Shown: positions 44,729 to 56,027 of the stretch, one piece after another | Layout: every line of letters starts with the position of its first letter | How positions within the stretch are numbered: position 1 is the stretch's first letter | Position numbers and translations under genes: made by a program | NCBI RefSeq assembly: GCF_020532665.2 | Contig: NZ_JAIWPG020000004.1 | Coordinates: forward strand, 372,001 to 436,000 | DNA from: Lelliottia sp. WAP21 | GTDB lineage: Bacteria > Pseudomonadota > Gammaproteobacteria > Enterobacterales > Enterobacteriaceae | Direction of reading: 5' to 3' | Length of the DNA: 64,000 nucleotides | The notes under the pieces: model-generated | What the model saw: the letters and a program-made list of their open reading frames with translations, nothing else | What the model was told of the DNA's origin: nothing | Database searches by the model: none

Positions 44729-45762
44729 GCGTGGCGATCCTCTCTCCTGGCTCCCGCACCCGGCGTGTTTCGAAACGGCTAACGCAGGTGCTGATCACGC
44801 TGTTTGGCCTGCTGCTGCTCACGTTCTTCATCGGGCGCGTCATGCCGGTGGATCCGGTTCTGGCGATTGTCGGCCCGGATGCGGATCACAGTACCTATCA
44901 GCAGGTTTACCACCAACTGGGCTTTGACCAGTCGCTGCTGACCCAGTTCGGCATTTACCTTAACAATCTGCTGCACGGCGACCTGGGCAATGCCTTGCTG
45001 ACGGGCAAACCGGTGACGGACGATATCCTGCGCGTCTTCCCGGCCACGCTGGAGCTGGCCACCATGGCGATTATCGTCGGCGCGGGGCTTGGGATCCCGC
45101 TGGGCGTGCTGGCAGCGGCGCGGCGCAATAGCGTATCAGATTATGTGGTACGCATTATCAGCCTGGCGGGGTACTCCACGCCTATTTTCTGGGTGGGGAT
45201 GATGGGGCTGCTGTTGTTTTATGCCTGGCTCGGGTGGGTGGGTGGCGCGGGACGCCTGGATCTCGGCCTTGAAGGCGTCGTACCGCGTCGTACCGGTCTG
45301 ATGACCCTTGACGCGCTGCTGGCGGGTAACAGTGCGGTGTTCTGGAATGCCATCAATCATCTGGTGCTGCCCGCGTCGCTGCTCGGTTTCCACTCGCTCG
45401 CCTACATCAGCCGTATGACCCGCAGCTTTATGCTGGCGCAGCTGTCGCAGGAGTTCATCATCACCGCCCGCGTAAAAGGCTTAACGGAGCGTCAGGTGAT
45501 CTGGAATCACGCGTTTCGCAACATCCTGGTTCAACTGCTGACCGTCGTTGCCCTGGCTTATGGCTCCCTTCTGGAAGGCGCGGTGCTGATTGAAACCGTC
45601 TTCTCCTGGCCGGGATTCGGTTCTTACCTTACCGGCAGCCTGCTGCTGGGAGATATGAACGCGGTAATGGGCTGTGTACTGCTGGTGGGCCTGATTTTCG
45701 TCATGCTCAACCTGCTCTCTGACATGCTTTATCAATTCTTTGACCCGAGGACGAAATCATGA
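44725..45762 (+). CDS. ABC transporter permease (DppB/OppB type)
   Basis: Inner-membrane permease of 345 residues with about six helices. The DppB-type opening (RRVSKRLTQVLITLFGLLLLTFFIGRVMPVDPV) is followed by the EAA-type docking loop AQLSQEFIITARVKGLTERQVIWNHAFRN. It is coupled to both neighbours by 4-base overlaps. Confidence 0.92.
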   Translation: MSVAILSPGSRTRRVSKRLTQVLITLFGLLLLTFFIGRVMPVDPVLAIVGPDADHSTYQQVYHQLGFDQSLLTQFGIYLNNLLHGDLGNALLTGKPVTDDILRVFPATLELATMAIIVGAGLGIPLGVLAAARRNSVSDYVVRIISLAGYSTPIFWVGMMGLLLFYAWLGWVGGAGRLDLGLEGVVPRRTGLMTLDALLAGNSAVFWNAINHLVLPASLLGFHSLAYISRMTRSFMLAQLSQEFIITARVKGLTERQVIWNHAFRNILVQLLTVVALAYGSLLEGAVLIETVFSWPGFGSYLTGSLLLGDMNAVMGCVLLVGLIFVMLNLLSDMLYQFFDPRTKS

Positions 45763-46664
45763 CCGTTTCTCTGGATACCCCGCTGGATTCTCGTCAGCGT
45801 GAAGGCCGCCAGCGGCTTAAGCGAACCCTGACGCGGGCCGCCGGATTTGTGGGCAAGATGGCGCGTAATCCGTTGACCGCTATCGGCGGGGGCATCGTAG
45901 TGCTGCTGCTCATCGTCGCCGCCTTTGCTCCGTGGATTGCCCCCTATAACCCGCTGGTGCAGGACCTGAATAATGCCCTGGTGGCGCCGAACGGGCAGCA
46001 CTGGTTCGGCACCGATGAGTTTGGCCGCGATATTTTCAGTCGGCTGGTCTACGGCTCGCGCATCACGCTCTATATCGTACTGCTGGTTTCGGTGACCGTC
46101 GGACCGCTGGGGCTGTTGTTGGGCGTCACCGCCGGCTATTTTGGCGGCAAAGTCGATGCGGTGCTGATGCGGGTCACCGATATTTTTATCTCGTTCCCGA
46201 GCCTGGTGCTGGCCCTGGCGTTTGTCGCGGCGCTCGGTCCGGGCCTCGAACACGTGGTGATCGCCATTACGCTGACCGCCTGGCCACCCATTGCCCGCCT
46301 GGCGCGAGCGGAAACTCTCTCGCTGCGCCAGGCCGATTTTATCTCAGCGGTACGGTTGCAGGGGGCATCGCCGGTGCGTGTTTTGTGGCGACACGTTGTG
46401 CCGCTCTGTCTGCCGTCGGTGATTATCCGTATCACCATGAATATGGCCGGGATTATTCTCACGGCCGCAGGTCTGGGCTTCCTGGGCCTGGGCGCACAGC
46501 CACCGGAGCCGGAGTGGGGAGCGATGATCTCCAGCGGGCGTACCTACATGATGGAGTGCTGGTGGGTGGTGACAATCCCGGGGCTGGCGATTCTGATTAA
46601 CAGTCTGGCATTCAACTTTTTAGGAGATGGCTTACGTGACATCCTCGATCCCCGCAGCGAATAA
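45759..46664 (+). CDS. ABC transporter permease (DppC/OppC type)
   Basis: Second permease, 301 residues, with an N-terminal cytosolic stretch and about six helices. Family motifs are [22 protein letters not shown] near residue 80 and [32 protein letters not shown] (docking loop). Its end overlaps the first ATPase gene. Confidence 0.92.
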   Translation: MTVSLDTPLDSRQREGRQRLKRTLTRAAGFVGKMARNPLTAIGGGIVVLLLIVAAFAPWIAPYNPLVQDLNNALVAPNGQHWFGTDEFGRDIFSRLVYGSRITLYIVLLVSVTVGPLGLLLGVTAGYFGGKVDAVLMRVTDIFISFPSLVLALAFVAALGPGLEHVVIAITLTAWPPIARLARAETLSLRQADFISAVRLQGASPVRVLWRHVVPLCLPSVIIRITMNMAGIILTAAGLGFLGLGAQPPEPEWGAMISSGRTYMMECWWVVTIPGLAILINSLAFNFLGDGLRDILDPRSE

Positions 46665-47496
46665 CGCGCTGCTCGACGTGCGCGATCTCCACGTCGATTT
46701 TATCAACGGCAACGCCGTGACGCAGGCCGTGCGCGGCGTCTCCTTCCAGTTAGGTCGTGAAAAGCTGGCAATTGTGGGCGAATCGGGCTCGGGTAAATCC
46801 ACGGTAGGGCGGGCGCTGCTGCGCCTGCACCCGGCAAAGGCCCGCATCAGCGCTACCCGCATGCAGTTTGGCGAGGTGGATTTACGCACGGTCAGCGAGG
46901 CGCAAATGCGCGGCATTCGCGGCAAGCGGATCTCCATGATCATGCAGGACCCGAAATATTCGCTTAACCCGGTGGTCTGCGTGGGCGACCAGATCGCCGA
47001 AGCTTGGTTAACCCATCACCCCGGGCGCAAAGGGGAGGCCAAAGCAAAAGTGCTGGAGATGCTTGACGTCGTGCGCATTCGCCAGCCGGAGCGGGTGTAT
47101 CACCTCTATCCGCATGAAATCTCCGGTGGTCAGGGGCAGCGCATCATGATCGCCATGATGCTGATCACCGATCCTGAACTGGTTATCGCCGATGAACCCA
47201 CGTCGGCTCTGGATGTGTCGGTGCGTCTTCAGGTGCTGGGGTTGCTGGACGATCTGGTGGCGTCACGCGGGCTGGGGCTGATTTTTATCAGCCACGATAT
47301 CAATCTGGTGCGCAGCTTTTGCGATCGGGTGCTGGTGATGTATGCCGGTCGGGTGGTGGAATCCATCGCCGCCTGCGATTTGCACAACGCCAGGCACCCT
47401 TATACCCAGGGATTAATTAACGCACTGCCGGAGCTTCACCATCGCCGCCCGGTACTGCCCGTCCTGCAGCGTCAGGCCAGTTGGCTCACCGAGTAA
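46636..47496 (+). CDS. ABC transporter ATPase (DppD/OppD type)
   Basis: ATPase of 286 residues from the GTG at 46636, which has TAGGAG nine bases upstream; an ATG at 46627 has no room for a ribosome site. Walker [17 protein letters not shown]-loop [12 protein letters not shown], signature ISGGQGQR, Walker [17 protein letters not shown] switch and the C-terminal oligopeptide-transporter region ([15 protein letters not shown]). Works with the second ATPase as a heterodimer. Confidence 0.9.
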   Translation: MTSSIPAANNALLDVRDLHVDFINGNAVTQAVRGVSFQLGREKLAIVGESGSGKSTVGRALLRLHPAKARISATRMQFGEVDLRTVSEAQMRGIRGKRISMIMQDPKYSLNPVVCVGDQIAEAWLTHHPGRKGEAKAKVLEMLDVVRIRQPERVYHLYPHEISGGQGQRIMIAMMLITDPELVIADEPTSALDVSVRLQVLGLLDDLVASRGLGLIFISHDINLVRSFCDRVLVMYAGRVVESIAACDLHNARHPYTQGLINALPELHHRRPVLPVLQRQASWLTE

Positions 47497-47505
47497 GGAG
47501 CAACG

Positions 47506-48279
47506 ATGATCGAGATTAAACATCTTAACCTCGCCTTTGGCGAAGGTGAGAAGCGCACTCAGGTGCTGGACGACGTGAACATTACCGTCCGGGAAGGCGA
47601 GATTTATGGGCTGGTCGGGGAGTCGGGCTCTGGCAAAACCACGGTGCTAAAATGTCTGGCGGGGCTGTTTACGCACTGGGACGGCGAGCTGGCGATTGAC
47701 GGCAAACCGCTGGAAAAACGCATCAGCCAGGCGCGTTGCCGCCGCGTTCAGATGGTCTTCCAGGATCCTTACGGCTCGCTGCATCCGCGCCATACCATTG
47801 GCGATATTCTGGAAGAGCCGCTGCACATCCACGGTATCCCTGACCGGGATCGGCGCATTCATGGTCTGCTCGATAAAGTCGGACTCAACCGGGCCTTTCG
47901 CGATCGCTATCCGCATCAGCTCTCCGGCGGGCAGCGCCAGCGTGTGGCCATCGCGCGTGCGTTGATTCTGGAGCCGCAGGTGTTATTGCTCGATGAACCG
48001 ACTTCTGCGCTGGATGTTTCGGTGCAGGCGGAGATCCTGAACCTGCTGGTAGATCTACAGCGCGAGTCGAATCTGACCTATCTGATGGTGACGCACGATT
48101 TAGGGGTCATCGCGCATTTGTGTCACCAGGTGGCGGTGATGCAGTATGGCAAAATCCTGGAAACCCTGACCGTTGATGCTCTGGTCGCCGGGCAGGCTAA
48201 AACGGATTATACGCGAATGTTAATGACAGCCAGCCAGCAGTACAGCCGTGAAATGGCACGGAGGGTCTCAGTCTATTAA
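47506..48279 (+). CDS. ABC transporter ATPase (DppF/OppF type)
   Basis: ATPase of 257 residues. Walker A GESGSGKTTVLKCL, Q-loop MVFQDPYGSLHPRHTIG, signature LSGGQRQR, Walker [21 protein letters not shown]. It lacks most of the longer C-terminal tail of DppF, ending soon after TDYTRMLMTAS. Last gene of the operon; a hairpin follows. Confidence 0.9.
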   Translation: MIEIKHLNLAFGEGEKRTQVLDDVNITVREGEIYGLVGESGSGKTTVLKCLAGLFTHWDGELAIDGKPLEKRISQARCRRVQMVFQDPYGSLHPRHTIGDILEEPLHIHGIPDRDRRIHGLLDKVGLNRAFRDRYPHQLSGGQRQRVAIARALILEPQVLLLDEPTSALDVSVQAEILNLLVDLQRESNLTYLMVTHDLGVIAHLCHQVAVMQYGKILETLTVDALVAGQAKTDYTRMLMTASQQYSREMARRVSVY

Positions 48280-48295
48280 TGATGCGTGAGGGCAG

Positions 48296-48323
48296 GCCGG
48301 GTCAGGTGTGAACACCACCCGGC
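48296..48323 (+). terminator. Terminator hairpin after the ABC operon
   Basis: Outer stem GCCGGGT/ACCCGGC and inner stem GGTG/CACC around TGAA, 16 bases after the last stop; it can serve both this operon and convergent yegS. No strong T run. Confidence 0.6.
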
Positions 48324-48330
48324 ACTGACA

Positions 48331-49230
48331 TCAGCGCAACAGCGCACAATCCGGCGGCAAGCGGCACTTCAACGCACCAGGCATAACCGCAATGCGGAAA
48401 TGATCGCCACTTAAGGGTTCCCCGTCCAGGTTAAAGGTCATGCCATGGGGGGCCTTAATTTCAAACCATGCGGATTGTCCGTCGATGATGTTCGGGCTCT
48501 CTTCAGGATTGGTCAGGGTGGTAAACAGCGCCGGAAGCAGTTCGTCGCCGGTAAAAATGCGCAACTGGAGGAGGCCATCGTTGATCAGCGCGTCGGGGCA
48601 AAGCTGCTGACCGCCGCCTGCCTGACGCCCGTTGCCAATCCCAATGACCAGCGCGTCGCCCTGCCAGTGGAAGTTGTCACCGTTGATTTCACAGCGGTCC
48701 GGCTTCAGGGTATCCATGCGCATCAGACCATGAATGAGATACGACACGCCGCCCAGCGCCGCTTTGAGTTTTTCCGGCGTTTCGCTGGTGATACGCGTGC
48801 CAAATCCACCGGTTGCCATATTGATGAAGCAGGTCTCATCATTAACCTGAGCAATATCAATCGGCGTCGGCTTACCCACAATCGCCAGCTGAAGGGCTTT
48901 ATCAAGACTTTCAGGTATCCCGACGCTGGTGGCAAAATCATTGGCCGTCCCTAAGGGGAGAATGCCCAGGGCAAGGCGATGAGCCAGGTTAAGCCTGGTC
49001 AGGGCCGTCGCAATTTCATTGATGGTGCCATCGCCACCACCCGAGATCACGGTTTCAACCCCCAACTGGCAGGCTTCTTGGATATAACGTGCCGCGTCGC
49101 CCTTTTCCCAGGTGACACGCACATGAATCACGACGCCTTCATCGCGTAAATCCGCAATAGCCTGACGCAACGGATCGTTGCCAGCACTTTTACCATTAAG
49201 GATCAAAAAACTGTCTGGATAGATTGCCAT
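48331..49230 (-). CDS. yegS: Lipid kinase YegS
   Basis: Diacylglycerol-kinase-fold lipid kinase of 299 residues. The nucleotide-binding signature [16 protein letters not shown] lies near residue 65; NLDGEPL appears near the C-terminus and carries a metal or phosphate-binding residue. E. coli YegS phosphorylates phosphatidylglycerol in vitro. It lies at the syntenic end of the yeg cluster. Confidence 0.95.
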   Translation of the reverse strand: MAIYPDSFLILNGKSAGNDPLRQAIADLRDEGVVIHVRVTWEKGDAARYIQEACQLGVETVISGGGDGTINEIATALTRLNLAHRLALGILPLGTANDFATSVGIPESLDKALQLAIVGKPTPIDIAQVNDETCFINMATGGFGTRITSETPEKLKAALGGVSYLIHGLMRMDTLKPDRCEINGDNFHWQGDALVIGIGNGRQAGGGQQLCPDALINDGLLQLRIFTGDELLPALFTTLTNPEESPNIIDGQSAWFEIKAPHGMTFNLDGEPLSGDHFRIAVMPGALKCRLPPDCALLR

Positions 49231-49344
49231 CCACGGTGCTCCCTTTTTTTGCTCTCACAAGAGTGTATCTCAGCGAGGGGAAAAGCGGGTAAGAACAGGC
49301 CGAAAGGGGAAAAATAACCCCGACGCGCGGATTTATTGCGCGAA

Positions 49345-51537
49345 TTATTCGCCAACACGCTCGGTTCGTTGGTTCTTCCCAACCGTTTTTCCTGCTTTAC
49401 TCTCAATGCGATAATCAATAATCACGTCATGGCGAGTGACTGGCTTAACGCTAAGCTGCTTCACCACCTGGCCTGAATCCGGGGGAAGGGTTTGCGTTAT
49501 GGAGCCTTTTGAGAGCACCCGACCGTTTTGCGTCACTTGCCACTTCAGGCGACATGCGTCACAGGCAGACCAGGTGTCGTTGATTGCCCAGAGTCGAACT
49601 GTCGCCTCATTTCCCTTACGCCAGGTGGCGGTCACGGGCTCGATAGAGGGCAGGATCGGCTGATAGGCCGTTTGCAGGGCGTAATAACCCGCTTTAGGCT
49701 GGCGCAGATAATCCACTACGCCCCAGTTGATGGAGGGCCAGGTTTCCACAAACATAAAATGGAAGAGGGCTGTCACGGGATGATAACGTTGTCGCCGATA
49801 ACTCTCGGCCGCCAGGGTAACCAGCTCTGCCTGGTAGCGCTGGGTATTTTTAATCATCTCGTTAATATTCTTTCCACGCGGAATACCCGCAAACTTAAAC
49901 GTCTGGAAGGGTTGAAAATTATGGTACTTCCAGCGCGTCCAGCCTGGGTCGTCGGCTGCGGTGGTCCTGGGCCATAGCAAACGGGCCGGGATAATTGTTT
50001 TCAGCGTCGAGAGTCTCGGTAGAGCCTGCGCACCAAATTCGGTAATAATCCCCGTTTTGGCCGGGCCAAGCAGATCGCGTGGCGTGCCAAAATACCATCC
50101 GGCCCAGTAGTGCTCTTCTACAGCGGAAAAACGATGCACAATACGGGAGGTATCCTCCGCCAGGGTGTCAGCCACCTTTTGCGTCAGCGTGCGGTTCAAT
50201 GTGTTGTTCCAGTCGGGGAAGCGTTTTTCCATCCACGGCGAATTCCACGGCGGCTCGTTGTGTCCACCCCAGACAATAATGGCCGGTGAATTGCCGAACT
50301 GATCGACCATCTCGCGGGTCTGACGTACCGCATTGTCGGTAAAGGCGGCACTGTTGTCGTATCCCCATTGCAGCGGGACATCCTGCCAAATCATCAGGCC
50401 CATTTCATCAGCCATTTCATACAGCGGGCGACCGCCGACGTGCCCATGGACACGAATGGCGTTGGCGTTCATCGCTTTGACCAGCGTAAAATCCCGACGG
50501 TATTTTTCCCGGGTCAGGGTGCTTAACCACGGGGAACCAATGTAGTTGCTCCCTTTGATAAACAGTCGTTTGTCATTAATCAGCCAACCTTTGTTTTCCG
50601 GTTGTTCTTCCAGCTTGCGTAACCCGGTTCGGGTAACGGACGTGTCCATGACTCCCTGACTGTCGTAGAGCGAGGCGCGAACGCGGTACAGATTAGGTTT
50701 GCCGACCCCGGTTGGCCACCATAACCTTGCCGCTTTCATCGGCATGGCCACACGCAGGGTTTGCCGTGCTCCTCGCGTGTCTTCCAGGGTGGCTGCAAAA
50801 TCGTGCTGATAGGCCTGACCGTTAAAATTGTCCGGGGTCGCCGTCAGACGCAGGGTTGCAGGCCCCGCGGTCACGGCGCGGTAGCGGATCTCGACCCGTA
50901 AAAGGGGATTTTCCAGCCCTTCATGCCAGTCCGGACGCAGGATCACCTCGTCTATCGTGACGCCACGGCTCAGATGCAGCTTGACAGGTGCCCAGATACC
51001 GCCGGAATTTGCATCCTGTCCCTGCACCGACCAGGCCCCGCCCGGACGGGTATCATGCTGGTTAAGCACCCCTTTCATCACTGTTTTGTGTAGTGGCCAC
51101 ACTTTTTGAGGATCCTCATACGGACTATCGACCCGGACGGCAAGCTGGTTATAACGGCGAAGCGCGCCGCTGGCGTCCACCGCGAAGCGCTGGAAATAAC
51201 CCTCGTGGCGGGTCAACGGCGTACCGTTAAGCGAAACGTCCGCGTAATAATCCACGCCGTCAAAGACCAGCGTGGCCATAATGTCCGGGCCTTGCTCGGG
51301 AAGCGTAAAGGTATGTCGATACCACATCGCGCCCTGATGATCGTATCCAGCGCTGTACCAGTTAGCAGGTACCTTAAGCGTACGCCAGTTGCGGTCAGGC
51401 ACCTCCGCCCCCTTAAAGGCGCTGTCGTTAGCATCATGGACGCGCCAGTCCCCGGCAAGCGACCAGGTGACCGGTAAAGGCGTCGCCTGTGCAGGCGGGA
51501 GGCAGAAGAGCAACAGCAGAATGAGCTTACGGATCAT
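49345..51537 (-). CDS. Periplasmic GH2 glycoside hydrolase (beta-mannosidase/exo-glucosaminidase-like)
   Basis: 730 residues from the ATG at 51537 (AGGAG seven bases upstream; the longer frame runs into the kinase gene). Signal peptide [18 protein letters not shown]. Then come the GH2 sugar-binding jelly roll ([30 protein letters not shown]), an immunoglobulin-like domain and the TIM barrel. Catalytic acid/base Glu lies in [11 protein letters not shown]; the likely nucleophile Glu is in [10 protein letters not shown]. The layout resembles beta-mannosidases and exo-beta-D-glucosaminidases; linkage specificity is unknown. As the last gene of the glycan operon (11-base overlap with the kinase), it may trim or recycle the polymer. 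Confidence 0.85.
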   Translation of the reverse strand: MIRKLILLLLFCLPPAQATPLPVTWSLAGDWRVHDANDSAFKGAEVPDRNWRTLKVPANWYSAGYDHQGAMWYRHTFTLPEQGPDIMATLVFDGVDYYADVSLNGTPLTRHEGYFQRFAVDASGALRRYNQLAVRVDSPYEDPQKVWPLHKTVMKGVLNQHDTRPGGAWSVQGQDANSGGIWAPVKLHLSRGVTIDEVILRPDWHEGLENPLLRVEIRYRAVTAGPATLRLTATPDNFNGQAYQHDFAATLEDTRGARQTLRVAMPMKAARLWWPTGVGKPNLYRVRASLYDSQGVMDTSVTRTGLRKLEEQPENKGWLINDKRLFIKGSNYIGSPWLSTLTREKYRRDFTLVKAMNANAIRVHGHVGGRPLYEMADEMGLMIWQDVPLQWGYDNSAAFTDNAVRQTREMVDQFGNSPAIIVWGGHNEPPWNSPWMEKRFPDWNNTLNRTLTQKVADTLAEDTSRIVHRFSAVEEHYWAGWYFGTPRDLLGPAKTGIITEFGAQALPRLSTLKTIIPARLLWPRTTAADDPGWTRWKYHNFQPFQTFKFAGIPRGKNINEMIKNTQRYQAELVTLAAESYRRQRYHPVTALFHFMFVETWPSINWGVVDYLRQPKAGYYALQTAYQPILPSIEPVTATWRKGNEATVRLWAINDTWSACDACRLKWQVTQNGRVLSKGSITQTLPPDSGQVVKQLSVKPVTRHDVIIDYRIESKAGKTVGKNQRTERVGE

Positions 51538-54205
51538 GGTGCGGCTCCTGTGCTCTGTGGTGTAACCACAGATCGATGCGGGCGGATTGCTCGTCCAGGT
51601 CGTGAAGCAGGGCAATGAGTGCCTCTTGATCAAGCGTGGATGACTGGCTTTCAAACTGCTGGAGCACCTGCGCAAGGCCGGTGAAATCAAGCGTGACGGC
51701 TTCGCCACGTAGCTTATGCGCAGCGCGGCGTAGCGTCTCGCGATCCAGGCTCTTCACTGCCTGATGCAGCGTCTCCCTGGCCTCGTCAAGCCCTTCCCGG
51801 AACAGCGTCAGCAATTCCTGAACCAGCAGAGGGTCATCAGCACACTGTCTAAGCAGACGGGCCTCCTCCGGAAGACCTTTTTCATCGGGGGGGCAGACGC
51901 GCGTAATTTCGCCATGCAAAGCCTCCTGACTCACGGGCTTGGCGATATAGCCGTCGAAGCCCATGGAGAGGCAGCGTTCTCTGTCGCCCTGCATGGCGTG
52001 TGCGGTCATCGCAATGGCGGGCTGATGGGGGCGGTGTTGCGCCCGTGTCTCTTCACGCAGCAGTCGAATCGCCGTTTCTCCATCCATCTCGGGCATTTGC
52101 AGGTCAATCAACAGGACGTCCCAGGATTCTGCGCGCCAGCGTTCAAGTGCGGCTCGCCCATCGTCGACCACTTCGCAGGTATGTCCGAGCCGTTCCAGCA
52201 GACGTCTGGCGACTTTCTGATTCACCAGGTTATCTTCAGCCAGTAACACATGCAGGCCCTGTGCCGTCTTCTGTGGTGTGAGTAGGGGGGGGCGTGGCTC
52301 GATAATCTGTGCAGGCTGAAGGGCGCTGGCGATCGCCTGATAGAGTTCGTGCTGTGCAACGGGTTTATGCAGATAATGGGAGATGCCTATACGTTTTAGC
52401 ATCTTAGGATCAAAGTGACGACTCATTGAGCTGAGCATTATGATTTGGCTCTGGGCCGTCTGGGGCAAAACGGACAATTCAAGGGCCAGCGATACGCCAT
52501 CCATGTCTGGCATCTGGGCATCCAGCAGAATCAGTGGCCAAAATGATTCGCCCTCTGCGAGCCGTAACGCCTCACTGGCATTATTCACGGAGGTGGGCGT
52601 CAGCCCCATCAGGCGGAGCATGGCCTCCACTAACCGTAGGTTGGTGCTGTTGTCATCCACGACTAATACGCGTTCGCCGTTAAAGCGCGCGGCTGGCACG
52701 CAATCTGCCTGCGTGACGTGCTGGCTTTCAAGCGGCAGAATGAACGAAAATTCGCTGCCGACGTCCGGCGCGCTCTCAACCTTCAGATTGCCCCCCATCA
52801 GCGTCACCAACCGGGCGGAGATGGTCAGCCCCAGACCGGTACCGCCATAGCGGCGGGTGGTTGAGCTATCCGCCTGACTGAAGGCTTCAAAGATGGCCTG
52901 TTGCTTCTCAGCGGGTATGCCAATCCCCGTATCGCGAATGCGAAAACGCCAGCGGCCTGCGTCTTCGGCGGCTTCAATTGCCAGCAAGACTTCGCCATGA
53001 TGGGTAAATTTAAGCGCATTACCCAACAGATTCGTGAGGATTTGACGCAAACGAGGCCCATCCACTATCAGGACCTCCGGAACCACAGGCGCAATATCCA
53101 CCAACAGCTCTATCCCTTTTTCACTGGCGGCGGGCATATGCGGGCGTATCAGCGATTGAATAAAAGGGCGAATCTCGACCGGTTCTTCGTCCATCACGAC
53201 TTTGCCCGACTCAATGCGCGAGAAGTCGAGAATGTCGTTGATAATATGCAGCAGTGACTCCGCCGAACTCATGACCAGCGACAGGTATTCACGCTGATCC
53301 GCATTCAGTGGAGTATCCAGACAAAGCTGCGTCATTCCCAGGATGCCATTCATCGGCGTTCGAATTTCATGACTCATGTTGGCCAGAAAGGCGCTTTTGG
53401 CTTCGTTAGCATCACGGGCAACCCTGGCAGCATCAATGGCGAGTAGTTCAGCTTCTTTTCGCCGGGTAATATCCTGAAGGGTACCAATAACGCGCTCAGC
53501 TTCCTGCTGAATGGTGAGCGTCACCACCTGACCCGAGAGCAGCATCCATCGCCAGCCCTCCGTCTGATGCTGTACACGAATTTCGCATTCAAAGACCGGC
53601 CTGTGATCCTGTTTGGATGCAATCATCGCCTGTTGCAGCGACGCGCGGTCCTCCTCATGCACCAGATTAAGCAGAAAACGCAGCGGATAGCGCCACTGCG
53701 ATCGTGACTGTCCGACCATGGCCAGTAGCGTATCATTCACCTGCAGGCTGTCTTGAGAGACGTGCCAGTCCCAGATACCCATCTGGATCGATTCGGCGGT
53801 CAGTAAAAAATCATCGTGAAGCTGATGGCGGGAGCGTTGCGCCTCGTCAAGCTCGGTGACGTCCGTGTGCAGACTCACGATGCCGCCGTCCGTAAGGCGT
53901 TGATGCTGTACGTAGATGCGGCGTTTTCCCGATTGCCGGACTTCACAATGGTTCGCCTGGCGGCAGTTACGGATAATGGCTTCCTGCAGCGTCTGGCGGC
54001 GGCTGGGATCGATGTTATAGCCCGCATCAATGAATTTCTCGGCCAGGTTTTCGAGGCTGGCTCCCACCACCAGCCAGGGGGCAATCATGGGATAAAAGAG
54101 GGGAATTTTGTCATTCCACGCTCGAAGGCGCTCGGCCCGATCGTAGATCATTACCGCACATGGCAGCACGTTAAGATCGAAACAGGAAGAAGCTTGCATG
54201 GTCAT
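51527..54205 (-). CDS. Cytosolic hybrid histidine kinase, PAS-PAS-HisKA-HATPase-REC-REC-Hpt
   Basis: 892 residues from the ATG at 54205, which overlaps the globin gene stop as ATGA. No membrane segment is visible, so it should sense something in the cytosol. Order: PAS-like region (10 to about 120), second PAS/PAC (about 130-250, ending [13 protein letters not shown]), HisKA with His279 ([19 protein letters not shown]), HATPase with Asn396 (LLGNALKF) and [16 protein letters not shown]. Then REC1 (Asp562 in [11 protein letters not shown]), REC2 (Asp701 in [11 protein letters not shown]) and Hpt (His830 in [11 protein letters not shown]). It is thus a self-contained phosphorelay needing an external response regulator, plausibly the receiver-PP2C protein at 63126. 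Its upstream neighbour is a globin, a natural O2/NO input. Confidence 0.92.
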   Translation of the reverse strand: MTMQASSCFDLNVLPCAVMIYDRAERLRAWNDKIPLFYPMIAPWLVVGASLENLAEKFIDAGYNIDPSRRQTLQEAIIRNCRQANHCEVRQSGKRRIYVQHQRLTDGGIVSLHTDVTELDEAQRSRHQLHDDFLLTAESIQMGIWDWHVSQDSLQVNDTLLAMVGQSRSQWRYPLRFLLNLVHEEDRASLQQAMIASKQDHRPVFECEIRVQHQTEGWRWMLLSGQVVTLTIQQEAERVIGTLQDITRRKEAELLAIDAARVARDANEAKSAFLANMSHEIRTPMNGILGMTQLCLDTPLNADQREYLSLVMSSAESLLHIINDILDFSRIESGKVVMDEEPVEIRPFIQSLIRPHMPAASEKGIELLVDIAPVVPEVLIVDGPRLRQILTNLLGNALKFTHHGEVLLAIEAAEDAGRWRFRIRDTGIGIPAEKQQAIFEAFSQADSSTTRRYGGTGLGLTISARLVTLMGGNLKVESAPDVGSEFSFILPLESQHVTQADCVPAARFNGERVLVVDDNSTNLRLVEAMLRLMGLTPTSVNNASEALRLAEGESFWPLILLDAQMPDMDGVSLALELSVLPQTAQSQIIMLSSMSRHFDPKMLKRIGISHYLHKPVAQHELYQAIASALQPAQIIEPRPPLLTPQKTAQGLHVLLAEDNLVNQKVARRLLERLGHTCEVVDDGRAALERWRAESWDVLLIDLQMPEMDGETAIRLLREETRAQHRPHQPAIAMTAHAMQGDRERCLSMGFDGYIAKPVSQEALHGEITRVCPPDEKGLPEEARLLRQCADDPLLVQELLTLFREGLDEARETLHQAVKSLDRETLRRAAHKLRGEAVTLDFTGLAQVLQQFESQSSTLDQEALIALLHDLDEQSARIDLWLHHRAQEPHHDP

Positions 54206-54636
54206 TCCCCCCCTGCGTGGTAATGCAGTTCGGCCTGCCGTCGCAGATACTCCAGCCCCGGGGCAATTGCCATGGCCCATGCGGTCAGAATCTCTTCATC
54301 ACAAAGAGGATCGCGAGCGCGTACGGTATCGAGCATGGCCTCACGCCAGAAGGCAAAAAAACGCGGCGGCAGGCGCAGGCCATCATGACTCTGTTCGCGG
54401 GCCAGGCGTTCGAGAAAATCCGGTACGAAGAGCGCACCGTCGACTGCCAGCATGGCGAAGAAACTTTTGTAGATCATCTGCTGGCCTTCTTCGCTCGGAC
54501 GGCGGGCGAAGTGCTGTTCCGTCTCCGGTGACATGTGGATGAAGGCAGTATAAAACGCCAGGAAAAAGGCTTTTTTATCGCTCTCAGGCAATACGCGGTT
54601 CAGGCTGGCGTCAAAAAGATCCCGGTAAAATTTCAT
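54202..54636 (-). CDS. Single-domain globin-like protein
   Basis: 144 residues from the ATG at 54636. The pattern fits a bacterial single-domain globin: [23 protein letters not shown] (B-C helices and CD1 Phe43), [12 protein letters not shown] (E helix with Gln at the distal position), then [28 protein letters not shown] with His84 as proximal haem ligand, and [19 protein letters not shown] (H helix). Globins of this size bind O2 or NO; here it is fused by overlapping start and stop codons to a cytosolic hybrid kinase, which suggests a separate haem sensor subunit. Haem binding is unproven. The frame opens 12 codons earlier, inside the previous gene. Confidence 0.72.
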   Translation of the reverse strand: MKFYRDLFDASLNRVLPESDKKAFFLAFYTAFIHMSPETEQHFARRPSEEGQQMIYKSFFAMLAVDGALFVPDFLERLAREQSHDGLRLPPRFFAFWREAMLDTVRARDPLCDEEILTAWAMAIAPGLEYLRRQAELHYHAGGE

Positions 54637-56027
54637 GGTGCGGCTCTCCCGATCCTTTCGCCCGGCAGGCACAGTCCGGGAGGGTTAAATTCATCTGCCA
54701 GGCGACGGGAAAAATAGCTGTTTTCATCTTTCAGGCCATTTTCGAACAGGGGGCCGGCGTTATGTTTGTAGAACAGGGCTTCAAGCACCATGGCATTGGT
54801 AGAGAGTGTGACCGTCGAATTAATATCGCCGGTCGCCTCAACGCGACCTTCAAACCAGCCCAACTGCGGATTGTTAAGATGTCTGGTGACAGACATCAGG
54901 GTATCCGTGTAGTCGTTCTCCCACAGCGTCCACAGCACAAAGACCGCGCGTGTAGAGACCTGTGCCAGCCGGGGATAGTCGCGACCGTCGTCCCCCAGCG
55001 TGTTCCAGGCGTAGCCATTCCCCCAGACGGTATCTTCAAGGTGCCACGGCGCTTGTGACAGAGAAAAATCAGCGCGTGCGGTGAGCACTTTGTCTCGTTC
55101 CCAGCGCGTTTTCTGGCTGAGCCAGATGCCTTCCGCCCGGTTTCGCATCGCTTTCTGCACTTCGTACGGCACGCCCGGCGGCTGCCAGCCGAACTCCAGA
55201 CCGGGCAGCATGGCGGGCAGGGTCGCGAGTAGCGATGGCTGCCAGGTGGTGCGGGGATCGCGGGCGTCTACCGCAAGGCTGCGCTGATAAATAATGACGT
55301 TTCGCGATGGCGGGGTGAACGCTTTACCAGCCGGGAATCCCCACAGCCGAAAGGCGCTGGCGGCATATTCACTCTCACCCAGGCGGAGTTCTTCGCGCAC
55401 AACGGGCTGGCCGTTCTGTACAGAGGCGGACCACAATTCCCCCTCCTTATCCATGACCGGACAGAAGTTCCAGCGCAGGATGATCTTGTCCAGATACTCG
55501 CGATACTGCGGCGCGCGCTCACCGGTCAGCCGCAGGGCCAGCATCAGCCTTGCCATATCTTTTGCCGACCAGCCGCTGCTGGCGGGTTTGCCGGTGAAGT
55601 CTATAGGGGCCGCCGTCTGGCTCGAATAGAGCCTCCCGGGTGTACGGGTATGCGTCAGCGTCAGGCGATTAAGGGTCCCAAGCAGGCGACTTAGCCGGGC
55701 GTCAAACTCGGCCTCCGGCACCAGCCCCAGTTCTCTGGCGGACAGCAGCGCGATTAAGGTATCTCCTATCTGCCAAAGCGTAACGCGCGGCTGCTTATCG
55801 CTGCCATTGACCAGTCCGGTCTGCGGCTGTGTGTTGTTCTGGAAGTAGCGCCACGCAATGGTCGCCCACCTCCGTTCCTGGGGCGTCAGATGGTCGATGC
55901 GTGCACTCGTATGCCAGCCACCTTTCGTGAGCCAGCGCCATCCTGCCCCGTCGCGGCTGAACAGGGCAAAGGCGACAAGCAAAACGACGATCGCGGCGGC
56001 CAGCCAGCAGGCTACGGTTTTAAGCAT
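54633..56027 (-). CDS. DUF3131 protein, third of three tandem copies
   Basis: 464 residues. N-terminal membrane anchor (VACWLAAAIVVLLVAFALF), then a DUF3131 domain facing the periplasm, starting LTPQERRWATIAWRYFQNNTQPQTGLVNGSDKQPRVTLWQIGDTLIALLSARELG. This is a glucoamylase-like helical-barrel fold seen beside glycan synthases; no catalytic activity is established for this family. It has STNAMVLEALFYK near the C-terminus, shared with the other two copies. It overlaps the preceding copy by 16 bases and the globin gene by 4. Confidence 0.88.
   Translation of the reverse strand: MLKTVACWLAAAIVVLLVAFALFSRDGAGWRWLTKGGWHTSARIDHLTPQERRWATIAWRYFQNNTQPQTGLVNGSDKQPRVTLWQIGDTLIALLSARELGLVPEAEFDARLSRLLGTLNRLTLTHTRTPGRLYSSQTAAPIDFTGKPASSGWSAKDMARLMLALRLTGERAPQYREYLDKIILRWNFCPVMDKEGELWSASVQNGQPVVREELRLGESEYAASAFRLWGFPAGKAFTPPSRNVIIYQRSLAVDARDPRTTWQPSLLATLPAMLPGLEFGWQPPGVPYEVQKAMRNRAEGIWLSQKTRWERDKVLTARADFSLSQAPWHLEDTVWGNGYAWNTLGDDGRDYPRLAQVSTRAVFVLWTLWENDYTDTLMSVTRHLNNPQLGWFEGRVEATGDINSTVTLSTNAMVLEALFYKHNAGPLFENGLKDENSYFSRRLADEFNPPGLCLPGERIGRAAP

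Noticed and set aside
51538-51708. N-terminal extension of the GH2 hydrolase
   Set aside because: It would precede a clear signal peptide and overlap the kinase coding sequence by about 180 bases.
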